A DNA stretch of 34,862 nt from a virus, in IMG/VR virus record IMGVR_UViG_3300006802_000264, positions 1 through 34,862 of that record; one strand, 5' to 3'. How positions within the stretch are numbered: position 1 is the first letter of the stretch; each line of letters begins with the position of its first letter. Position numbers and translations under genes: made by a program. Under the pieces are notes generated by a model. It saw only the letters and a program-made list of their open reading frames with translations, was not told the DNA's origin and made no database searches. Of the stretch, positions 17,111-23,249 are shown piece after piece.

Positions 17111-17769
17111 TTATAGCTTTAGCAACTTTAGCAATCGCAACCTCGGCTGCGGCGCAGGATTACATAGCGCCCTCGAGGCTTGCTCCTAACGATCCTAATT
17201 TTAGTTGTCCAAAATATCTTGCCGCTGCTGAAAAGGTGGTCCAGGACGGGTATTTACCAGCTATCGTGATGGGATTTAGCAAGAAATCAAGGGAGTGCAT
17301 TGTTGATTTTATCAATCATTTCGCTGCCTTTCCTAAGCTTGTGAACATTCATATCAGAAAGAGCCTAGACGCAAGGCTTCCTGCAGTTCAAGATTTCATA
17401 ACTACTAATAGCGACATGACAACTGAATGGATCGTGTCTAGCTCAGCCAGCGAGATCGATCCGCCCCCTGGGCCTGACTGCACCACAGACAAGCCTTCCC
17501 AGGATGGCTCCGGGGGCTTTCTTTGGAAGCCGATATCAGAAAGCAACGGCGGATTGGTTGTAATTTTTCCAGAGGCCGAGAGTTATAGTTCGGTGCAGAT
17601 TTATTTTGGTGATAGCGTTTTAGCCGAGCTTAGCTTTGCTGGGCGCGCCAATGGAAACAGAGAGCACTGGCGAAGCAATAAACCGGGGCCATCTTTCCCA
17701 GACGGCAGTGTAGTTTTTGCCGAGGGGGTTTGCAGAACAATTAACGATACGTCTAAGAGGATCGATTAA
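17098..17769 (+). CDS. Exported protein with LWKP domain
   Basis: A 223-residue protein with a Sec signal peptide (MGRIIIALATLAIATSAAAQ). A helical part (about 30-105) is followed by a short Pro/Asp linker and a beta domain at about 140-215. That domain begins GFLWKPISESNGGLVVIFPE and contains GRANGNREHWRSNKPGPSF, matching the module in the protein at 9481-10068. It has several Cys, in keeping with a periplasmic or secreted fate. The holin-like gene starts at its stop. The function is not known; it may bind a surface component. Confidence 0.6.
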   Translation: MGRIIIALATLAIATSAAAQDYIAPSRLAPNDPNFSCPKYLAAAEKVVQDGYLPAIVMGFSKKSRECIVDFINHFAAFPKLVNIHIRKSLDARLPAVQDFITTNSDMTTEWIVSSSASEIDPPPGPDCTTDKPSQDGSGGFLWKPISESNGGLVVIFPEAESYSSVQIYFGDSVLAELSFAGRANGNREHWRSNKPGPSFPDGSVVFAEGVCRTINDTSKRID

Positions 17770-17981
17770 TGGCAAAACCAACAAAGCATATTTTTCAAAG
17801 TGTTGGCGGAATGTTCTCGCTATTTGGCACTTTTACAGCCCTTATGGCTTGGTATAAACAATTGCCGCCTGAGCTAATCAGTGACAGCCAGGCGTTTTTG
17901 ATCCTGGCCGTAAATAGCATAATTACCCTCTGGGGTCGTTGGCGTGCGCAAATGCCTCTTCGGCTTTTGCCCAAGGCTTAA
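17769..17981 (+). CDS. Holin-like two-TM protein
   Basis: A 70-residue protein with two hydrophobic segments (about 11-28, GGMFSLFGTFTALMAWY; about 41-57, AFLILAVNSIITLWGRW), a charged N-terminus and a basic C-terminus. Size and topology match small holins that make the inner-membrane pore at lysis. It is the last gene of the late plus-strand block, after the lysozyme-bearing virion protein. Its TAA overlaps the stop of the opposite-strand phospholipase-like gene in the palindrome TTAA. No family-specific motif can be claimed, so holin is probable rather than proven. Confidence 0.6.
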   Translation: MAKPTKHIFQSVGGMFSLFGTFTALMAWYKQLPPELISDSQAFLILAVNSIITLWGRWRAQMPLRLLPKA

Positions 17982-18352
17982 GTATTCCAGGCCAGCCAGC
18001 CAATAGGCGAACGGACTATGGCGTAGTAAAGGCGCGCCCTTGCCTTTGTCCCTTTGCCTTGCTCGATGCAGCGCTCCATGCACTGTTTAAATTCATCATC
18101 TACCTGTTTGCGCGTTTTGGTCTGCAAGCCTAGCTCCTCTTTTACGTACTCAATGTCGTGACAGATACAGCACAGCCGAAAAGGATCCGAGCAGCCTGTA
18201 TTAAACGGACCCCAGCCGCACACTAAATCAGAGTCGCACTGTGTAGTCTCGATTAAGCCCAGAATGTAGTCCGGCAGCTCCTCGAGATAGTGGTTCTCAT
18301 GCCAGACGCGCACCATGCGCCTTAGCTTTTTATGCCCTTTATTAGAGAGCAT
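17978..18352 (-). CDS. Phospholipase A2-like protein
   Basis: A 124-residue Cys-rich protein. Residues 45-69 hold a Ca-loop-like stretch CGWGPFNTGCSD followed by FRLCCICHDIEY, the CCxxHDxxY hallmark of the PLA2 superfamily with H65-D66 as the catalytic dyad and Y69. The downstream KQVDDEFKQCM helix and a C-terminal ARLYYAIVRSPIGW segment match PLA2-like proteins found in other phages. Such enzymes hydrolyse the sn-2 ester of phospholipids. I see no signal peptide. Its ATG overlaps the lipoprotein stop (TAATG), so the two are coupled. Activity is inferred. Confidence 0.65.
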   Translation of the reverse strand: MLSNKGHKKLRRMVRVWHENHYLEELPDYILGLIETTQCDSDLVCGWGPFNTGCSDPFRLCCICHDIEYVKEELGLQTKTRKQVDDEFKQCMERCIEQGKGTKARARLYYAIVRSPIGWLAWNT

Positions 18353-18525
18353 TACACCTCATCACAGACCACAACAGGATCCCCAAACACATCCTCGCTG
18401 TCATAGCATACGAAGCTATCTGTTGAGCCGGTTGGATTTCCGTTTATGTCATAGCCGGGCGCTTCGTCAAAATCGCCACACCCGGCTAGGGCTAGTAATA
18501 GGCTAATAACTATAAGCTTCTTCAT
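18352..18525 (-). CDS. Small lipoprotein (57 aa)
   Basis: A short frame encoding a lipoprotein: MKKLIVISLLLALAGC, with lipobox L-A-G-C and a cysteine that would be lipidated, followed by a 40-residue acidic tail (CGDFDEAPGYDINGNP and two further Cys). Its start lies inside the last 23 nt of the protease gene, and its stop overlaps the start of the phospholipase-like gene. A coupled lipoprotein between a secreted protease and a PLA2-like protein suggests an envelope-targeted cassette. By size alone it could also be a stand-alone outer-membrane spanin-like protein, although no partner is recognised. Confidence 0.7.
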   Translation of the reverse strand: MKKLIVISLLLALAGCGDFDEAPGYDINGNPTGSTDSFVCYDSEDVFGDPVVVCDEV

Positions 18526-19936
18526 CACTCATTTTTGGACAATATTTATCTTTGCATTGTTTACGGCAACGACGCTGCCGCTGATATTGGCATTTAAGAT
18601 CGGAGCGGCACTTGTTAATGCACTGATCCACTTTGTTTGGCTGACACGTTGGTGGCGGTGTGGGTGTGGGCAGAGGTGTGGGGGTAGGGGTTGGCCCAGC
18701 CTCGGCATGGAGTGCGCCGTAAAGATCTAGACGCCTTCCGCCTTTAATATAAGCTCCCAGAGAGTGAATAACCTTAGCTCCTTTCGCCAATTTTAGAATC
18801 ACCTGCTCAGGAGTAAGACTTGGATCTTGCGCTAGGATTAAAGCTGCAGCGCCCGACACATGAGGGGTGCTCATGGATGTGCCTGACATTGTATAAGTGT
18901 GCTCTTCAGTTTGCCCCAAAGATTTTATGTTTACCCCTGGAGCCATAATATCAACCGATTGCTGGCCGTAGTTTGAAAAGGTAGCAAGCCCGTCTCCTTC
19001 ATCCGATGCGCCAACGCTCATTATATTCGACACCTCATACCCTTGCGGATAGTATGGCACTACATCGGTGTTGGTTGAGTAGTTCCCGGCGGCTGCAATA
19101 AAGACAGCACCGGCGTCTTTGGCGCGCTCAATAGATTCTTTTAGCGCTTCGCTATAGCCGCCTCCTCCCCAGGAGTTCGACAGCACTCGTGCTTCGTTAG
19201 CTACAGCCCAATCGATGCATTTAATCGCGTTAACCGTTGAACCACCCGAAGCTGAGAGAAAGCGACATCCTAGCAGCTGGCATTGCCAAGTAACGCCAAC
19301 AACTTTGTCTGCATTATCGCCCGCAGCGCAAAGCGTGCCCGAAACGTGCGTTCCATGCCCATGGGAATCGCGAATGGCAAAAATTCCCGTGCTGCCATCA
19401 ATTGCATTGTAGCCATCGATTAAAGAGCCTGAAAGCTCGGGCCAAGCGTTTACCCCAGTATCAATTACAGCTACCCGAATGGCTCCAGACGATTGAATCT
19501 CGTCCCACGCTTTAGGGGCTCTTATTTTCTGCATACCCCAAAGCTGCGGCCAGGCGGGATCGTTTGGCGTAGTGTCTTGTAGCTCCCAAACCCAATTGGG
19601 CTCGCAATCGTCAAGGGATTCTTGCTTGCATAAATCTTTATCAGAATCATAAGGTACTATTTCGGCTTCGGTGCCTGCGCTTGCTGGTTGATCGCCACGA
19701 ATAACCGACCAACCATGCCCGACAGGAGATACAAGATAAGTTTGCGATCCTACCTGCTCTTGGCACTCGCCTTTATCCCCACACCAAGCTTCAGCGCTTT
19801 GGCTTTTTATCAGGTATTGATCTTTGTATACCTTTAAGCCAGCAGAGGGTGTAATAGACGGTGCACGTGACAAGGAAGGTGAGCAAGACGACACACACAA
19901 CGACCAAAAGGCTAAAATAATAACTTTCCATTTCAT
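18503..19936 (-). CDS. Subtilisin-like (S8) lipoprotein serine protease
   Basis: A 477-residue protein. The N-terminus has a hydrophobic segment and a VSSC lipobox (C18), then a propeptide-like region to about 120. The S8 domain follows with all catalytic elements: D159 (VAVIDTGV), H194 (HGHGTHVSGT), oxyanion N285 (AAAGN) and S354 (GTSMSTPHVSGAAAL). A Thr/Pro linker (about 415-429) leads to a basic, Cys-rich tail with eight Cys in about 36 residues. The product would be exported and anchored in the envelope. An intact S8 protease is rare in phages; it may attack envelope or competitor proteins or mature virion proteins. Confidence 0.93.
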   Translation of the reverse strand: MKWKVIILAFWSLCVSSCSPSLSRAPSITPSAGLKVYKDQYLIKSQSAEAWCGDKGECQEQVGSQTYLVSPVGHGWSVIRGDQPASAGTEAEIVPYDSDKDLCKQESLDDCEPNWVWELQDTTPNDPAWPQLWGMQKIRAPKAWDEIQSSGAIRVAVIDTGVNAWPELSGSLIDGYNAIDGSTGIFAIRDSHGHGTHVSGTLCAAGDNADKVVGVTWQCQLLGCRFLSASGGSTVNAIKCIDWAVANEARVLSNSWGGGGYSEALKESIERAKDAGAVFIAAAGNYSTNTDVVPYYPQGYEVSNIMSVGASDEGDGLATFSNYGQQSVDIMAPGVNIKSLGQTEEHTYTMSGTSMSTPHVSGAAALILAQDPSLTPEQVILKLAKGAKVIHSLGAYIKGGRRLDLYGALHAEAGPTPTPTPLPTPTPPPTCQPNKVDQCINKCRSDLKCQYQRQRRCRKQCKDKYCPKMSDEEAYSY

Positions 19937-20224
19937 ATCATTCCTCTAGTTTCGGCTCTAAAATTGGCGCTTCTCGATTATCTGTTCGCACGTGTTCGCA
20001 TCAGCCAGGGGAAGAGAGTGTACTCGCAGCTCGGGCGGTTTACCCAGACTACTAGCTAGACAGTCTACGGTGCGTCCTGCGAGACTATTTGGAAGCAACT
20101 CCAGACAGTCACTGGTTTCTAAGCCAGCACTTAACCGCCAAGGCGCAACCCTTGGCCGACTACATTCCCGCAACATGTTCTTCTGTCTGCGCCTACACAT
20201 TCTCTTCCTCTGGCTCATGCATGA
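19937..20224 (-). other. 288-bp gap, possibly decayed early gene
   Basis: No convincing gene. The minus strand has a 72-86 residue open frame (19958-20218, ATG 20218 or 20173) without a ribosome-binding site. Another frame reads as acidic pieces (MHEPEEENV, then AQTEEHVAGM) broken by stops, like the Glu-rich small genes next to it. It follows a seven-residue copy of the recurring MSEEL leader. A decayed early gene is the best reading. No tRNA could be folded. Confidence 0.35.
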
Positions 20225-20248
20225 TCACGGCTTCAGTTCCTCACTCAT
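20225..20248 (-). CDS. Micro-ORF of the MSEEL leader type (7 codons)
   Basis: Encodes MSEELKP. Its ATG overlaps the TGA of the SLOG gene. The DNA (GTGAGTGATGAGTGAGGAAC) is nearly identical to that at 22867 and to the start of the gene at 21300, so this is one copy of a repeated gene-boundary sequence. Here it leads into the gene-free gap, so it may be the stump of a lost gene. Confidence 0.4.
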   Translation of the reverse strand: MSEELKP

Positions 20249-20634
20249 CACTCACCATCGGCGTTCTCCTCGGGGCCAAGCCCAACCACATTAAAGCTCT
20301 TCCCCAGCTTGGCTAGCTCGGCCATCATATTTGCCGTTCCTCGACTTTTGCCGTCCCAAAAGATTAGGGCGATATCTGCATACTCTGCCATTTTTGCATT
20401 CCGAATTAGCGGAGCTTGCTTTGGGTTTGGTGCTGAATTGTAGTCGGGAAGAAACTGCTTAACTCGCACTCCTTTCTCTTTAGCCCACCTCTCGCCCAGA
20501 CTGTCAGCCCCTCTTGCTCCACCGCTGACAATCTCGAAGAGATCGCATGGGCAATAATAAAGGCTCATGTAATATTCAAATAAATCGTAATGATCGAACG
20601 ATCTAGATCCGGCGATTAAAAGCTTTGCTTTCAC
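20248..20634 (-). CDS. SLOG-family protein (YpsA-related, DUF2493)
   Basis: A 128-residue protein starting at GTG 20634 downstream of a GGAGG site. It shows the whole motif set of the phage DUF2493/SLOG family: GSRSF at 9-13, SGGARGAD at 37-44, an RNAKM helix at 78-82 and IFWDGKSRGTANM at 91-103. The Rossmann-like fold binds nucleotides or ADP-ribose-type ligands. In phages the role is unsettled; sensing or processing nucleotide signals is proposed for the wider SLOG class. It follows the Cys-rich genes in the operon and ends in the recurrent linker sequence. Confidence 0.88.
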   Translation of the reverse strand: MKAKLLIAGSRSFDHYDLFEYYMSLYYCPCDLFEIVSGGARGADSLGERWAKEKGVRVKQFLPDYNSAPNPKQAPLIRNAKMAEYADIALIFWDGKSRGTANMMAELAKLGKSFNVVGLGPEENADGE

Positions 20635-20639
20635 TATCT

Positions 20640-21044
20640 TTACTCCTCCTCGTTCGTAACCCCCGCCTCGGGGCGGGGATTAATCGCTATTAGTTTCAAT
20701 GGAGCTGCCCCATCCTCTTCCCAATATTTATTATTACAATCTCTGGAATCACATAGCGGAGGATCTAGCGGCAATCCCCTACAGCCGCACATATCCCCGC
20801 TACAGCAATAATCAGGTTCAAACATGCGAACTTCTTTCTGACAAACGCAGCATTTAGTTAAAGGTAGAGCTAGCAATAAAAAATCCAAAGCTTCTAAAGC
20901 GCATCCTCGACACCAAAACTCATCGCAATTTACAATGAGCTTTTCGTATTCGCTAAAACCTGCCCCACAACTAGAGCAACTCAAGTCGTCATCTTTTAAA
21001 AGATAATGACTAGCAGGGAGCACTTGGAAATCTTCTGTGTTCAT
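20640..21044 (-). CDS. Cys-rich zinc-ribbon-like protein
   Basis: A 134-residue protein starting at ATG 21044, with CGGAGG 6 nt upstream; an in-frame start 15 nt earlier lacks a site. It is dense in Cys: a CSSCGAGF pair, CDEFWCRGC, CCVCQKEV, then CCSGDMCGCRG and CDSRDCNN, which can supply several zinc sites. It ends in VTNEEE, like other genes of this array. No enzyme motif is seen; nucleic-acid or protein binding is most likely. Confidence 0.65.
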   Translation of the reverse strand: MNTEDFQVLPASHYLLKDDDLSCSSCGAGFSEYEKLIVNCDEFWCRGCALEALDFLLLALPLTKCCVCQKEVRMFEPDYCCSGDMCGCRGLPLDPPLCDSRDCNNKYWEEDGAAPLKLIAINPRPEAGVTNEEE

Positions 21045-21045
21045 T

Positions 21046-21300
21046 TTAATCCTCCGCAATATCGCTAGTTTTCTCGTTCTCGAGATCTAAGTACATACCG
21101 CCGTAAGCTCTCAAGCAGTCCTCGCAATATGCTTCCCATTCATCGTATTCGTATGATTGCTGTTTCCAATAAAGTGGGACGTTCGCTTCCTCGCAATCCG
21201 AACATATTTTCTCCGGGTCGGGATTGCTGGGCTCGTGATGAAAGTCCCCTAAGATCTCCAAAAGCTTCCCTATTGGCCGCGGCTTCAGTTTCTCACTCAT
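21046..21300 (-). CDS. Small zinc-ribbon-like protein
   Basis: An 84-residue acidic protein with two Cys pairs (ICSDCEEANVPLYW and AYCEDCLRAYGG), a typical single treble-clef or ribbon arrangement. Its first residues, MSEKLKPRPIG, are encoded by the same recurring boundary sequence that elsewhere makes tiny MSEEL micro-ORFs. Here the sequence leads straight into a real gene. The stop lies 1 nt before the next gene's ATG. The function is unknown. Confidence 0.65.
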   Translation of the reverse strand: MSEKLKPRPIGKLLEILGDFHHEPSNPDPEKICSDCEEANVPLYWKQQSYEYDEWEAYCEDCLRAYGGMYLDLENEKTSDIAED

Positions 21301-21321
21301 TATTCACTCTCACGGCGGGGG

Positions 21322-21822
21322 TTAAACTTCTTCGTAGATCCTAATTATTGCTGGAGCGTCCATCTTGTAGGCATACCTACGAGCTTTAGGCTCGTAGCAT
21401 ACCTCAGTGCTCGCCTCACCCATCGAGGCAGCACTAAGCCAACGGCGCTCACAGATTGTATCCACTGTGCGAGGTACGCCGGGCTCACACTCGACTATCT
21501 TCCCCCGGCAACCGTCTTTTGTGATCAGCTGCCTAAGTTCGACACGTTCAGGAGTCGGCACTCGATCGTCTTGCGGGATTTCTGCACATAGACCACACGA
21601 GTTAGTCGTGTTTATTTGCACGTCGTGATCGCGATGCTTCTTAATCCATTCGGGCAATCGCCAATCTTTAAAAATGTCTCCATTGACACGATCAGCAAGC
21701 TCGGAGATGGGGTTACGAACTCGCCAAAGCTCTATCAAATCTTCCGCAGATAAATATCCGCTACAATGCTCGTCCAGTTCTTGACTGCATGTGTTGCAAT
21801 AATAATAGTAGCTGCTCATCAT
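21322..21822 (-). CDS. Cys-containing protein with N-terminal zinc-finger-like pair
   Basis: A 166-residue protein, opening MMSSYYYYCNTCSQELDEHC, with a further pair CGLCAEI near residue 78, so one zinc site could be built from the two halves. The rest is charged, with no known enzyme motif. Its ATGATG start overlaps the stop of the 8-codon micro-ORF upstream, which itself contains the GGAGG site for this gene. It is one of five successive Cys-rich genes. Confidence 0.6.
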   Translation of the reverse strand: MMSSYYYYCNTCSQELDEHCSGYLSAEDLIELWRVRNPISELADRVNGDIFKDWRLPEWIKKHRDHDVQINTTNSCGLCAEIPQDDRVPTPERVELRQLITKDGCRGKIVECEPGVPRTVDTICERRWLSAASMGEASTEVCYEPKARRYAYKMDAPAIIRIYEEV

Positions 21823-21845
21823 TCTACCTCCAAAATATCACTCAT
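21819..21845 (-). CDS. Micro-ORF MSDILEVE, translational-coupling leader
   Basis: Eight codons. Its ATG overlaps the upstream gene's TGA and its TGA overlaps the next gene's ATG; the codons for LEV carry the GGAGG site of that next gene. A leader of this kind hands ribosomes from one gene to the next. Confidence 0.45.
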   Translation of the reverse strand: MSDILEVE

Positions 21846-22438
21846 CACTCACCCTCGGTTGTTAGGTTAGGTAACATCGGAAGATGTTTACTTAATGATT
21901 CTTTCGAAATTATCTTTCCTGTACCTGAAAACATTTGCGGTCCAAGCTTTTCTAAATAATCATTCACTGCTTTCTCTGCCTGTTCCCAGTCTCCTGGCAG
22001 ATCTCCGTGATCGATCACGCTCCACTCGTCACAAAGAAAATCATGTATATCGAAAGTTGGAAAAGTCTTAGTCTCGCAGGATTCCAGATTCACTTGATCG
22101 AGCGTCAATGCGTTGTCGTCTAGCCAGCAAACCAAATCATCCTCATCAAAAAAATATGTGTCATCCCCCCAAACACAAATAGGAAACTCCCCGTCCCAGT
22201 CTACCCTTTCAGCATTATCTAGTTTTTCTTGGTCTGCCTTGTCTCGACAATCTTTGCAGCACGCCCACCCCTTATCGGAGTTTCTACCTTGGCACTTGCC
22301 ACAAGGGATCTCAGTAGCGCAACAATACCGTGCCATGTGTTCATCACTGCCCCAATATCTAAGACACTCTGTACAAACCCAACCTTCCAGGTCTGTTCTG
22401 CGTTCCGCAGAATCTTCGTACTTAACAATCGATTTCAT
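21845..22438 (-). CDS. Cys-rich zinc-ribbon-like protein with acidic C-terminal domain
   Basis: A 197-residue protein starting at ATG 22438, which overlaps the TGA of the gene before it. The first 75 residues contain repeated Cys pairs (VCTECLRYWG, RYCCATEIPCGKCQG, WACCKDCRDK), enough for two zinc sites. The remaining 120 residues are very acidic (WDGEFPICVWGDDTYFFDED) and lack a family I know. It ends in LTTEGE, matching the end of its neighbour, which ends LTTEEE. A nucleic-acid or host-protein-binding role is inferred from the ribbons only. Confidence 0.65.
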   Translation of the reverse strand: MKSIVKYEDSAERRTDLEGWVCTECLRYWGSDEHMARYCCATEIPCGKCQGRNSDKGWACCKDCRDKADQEKLDNAERVDWDGEFPICVWGDDTYFFDEDDLVCWLDDNALTLDQVNLESCETKTFPTFDIHDFLCDEWSVIDHGDLPGDWEQAEKAVNDYLEKLGPQMFSGTGKIISKESLSKHLPMLPNLTTEGE

Positions 22439-22629
22439 CACTCCTCCTCGGTGGTTAGATTTTGTCTCCGCAAACACTCTTTGCAAACATTGATAGTATC
22501 AGCGGGGTCTAACGAATATGGGTCGCGACATTCTTCAATACAGCTAGGGCAAACAGTATTCCCGCACTCCGAACAGAAGCATCGATCATCAAATTCATAC
22601 CCCATTTCACAATAGTCACAGGGGATCAT
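22438..22629 (-). CDS. Small multi-Cys zinc-binding protein (63 aa)
   Basis: Starts at ATG 22629, in an ATGA overlap with the preceding gene and with AGGAGG 8 nt upstream. In 63 residues it has CDYCEMGYEF, CFCSECGNTVCPSCIEEC and CKECLRR: twelve Cys, resembling a compact double zinc finger. The family is not known. It ends LTTEEE, within the recurrent boundary sequence. Confidence 0.65.
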   Translation of the reverse strand: MIPCDYCEMGYEFDDRCFCSECGNTVCPSCIEECRDPYSLDPADTINVCKECLRRQNLTTEEE

Positions 22630-22826
22630 TTTTCGAGCCTCCTTTTGTGCTCTGTTAGTGCCTCGCTTCCGATTCTGTCTTTCACTTTGCAGTGCATACA
22701 TTCGGCCCCCTGGCCTTGTGTCAACATCTCAGTCAATGCACGAGATAGCAGGATTTCATTGGCTGTTTTGGCCCGTGTGAATTGGGATATTTCTAAGAAC
22801 AATCTATCTAGCGTTGGTGTTTGCAT
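22626..22826 (-). CDS. Small helical protein, function unknown
   Basis: A 66-residue protein with a GAAGGA site 8 nt before ATG 22826. A helical start (TPTLDRLFLEISQFTRAKTA) leads to one Cys-Met-His-Cys group (ECMHCKVKDR) and a basic end. It overlaps the MSEEL micro-ORF and the zinc-binding gene downstream. The function is unknown. Confidence 0.55.
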   Translation of the reverse strand: MQTPTLDRLFLEISQFTRAKTANEILLSRALTEMLTQGQGAECMHCKVKDRIGSEALTEHKRRLEK

Positions 22827-22867
22827 TTCTCATGTCCTTCATTATTAAAATTCAGTTCCTCACTCAT
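22808..22867 (-). CDS. Micro-ORF of the MSEEL leader type (19 codons)
   Basis: Encodes MSEELNFNNEGHEKCKHQR. Its start overlaps the TGA of the preceding gene, and its end overlaps the beginning of the next gene in another frame. It shares GTGAGTGATGAGTGAGGAAC with the copy at 20248. It is either a leader peptide or a by-product of the boundary repeat. Confidence 0.4.
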   Translation of the reverse strand: MSEELNFNNEGHEKCKHQR

Positions 22868-23202
22868 CACTCACCCCCAAGCTCAACAATCTCAATTTCG
22901 AGCTGGTTAGCTTCAGACAACAACTCGTTGCGCTTGCGCCGCTTGGCAGCTATCAGAACATCGGGCGAGACTACACTTGTCTTTGCTCTGTTGATGAAGC
23001 TTCGCAGATCTTCTGGTGAGCCGAAGTCATTGTACTGACGCTTGCTCAACGGCTCGCCATCGGGGGTCCATAGCCGATCCCCTTTAGCAATATATAGTTC
23101 ATAGCCTGAGCCGTGGGATGAGACCCCTATAGACACAGCTCTACCTAACTGCGTCGACAATGCGCCTACTTCTTCTTTGATCTTCCTAAGTGCTTCAATC
23201 AT
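22867..23202 (-). CDS. Hypothetical early protein
   Basis: A 111-residue protein with a strong AAGGGGG site before ATG 23202. An N-terminal helix (IEALRKIKEEVGALSTQLG) is followed by a small beta part (VSSHGSGYELYIAKGDRLWT) and two charged helices with a KRRKRNE cluster. The pattern suggests a compact alpha/beta protein, but no family is recognised. It ends ELGGE at the boundary repeat. Confidence 0.55.
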   Translation of the reverse strand: MIEALRKIKEEVGALSTQLGRAVSIGVSSHGSGYELYIAKGDRLWTPDGEPLSKRQYNDFGSPEDLRSFINRAKTSVVSPDVLIAAKRRKRNELLSEANQLEIEIVELGGE

Positions 23203-23215
23203 TGTTCCCCCTTAG

Positions 23216-23248
23216 CTAGTTAAAATCTTGAATCAGCTCCTCACTCAT
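23216..23248 (-). CDS. Micro-ORF of the MSEEL leader type (10 codons)
   Basis: Encodes MSEELIQDFN between the pentapeptide-repeat gene and the gene starting at 23202. It ends before that gene's AAGGGGG site. The first 15 nt match the MSEEL copies at 20248 and 22867 except for one base. Confidence 0.4.
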   Translation of the reverse strand: MSEELIQDFN

Positions 23249-23249
23249 C

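Noticed and set aside
20115-20160. tRNA-like stem-loop in the gap
   Set aside because: An anticodon-like loop can be drawn, but no acceptor stem, T-loop signature or D-arm closes around it.
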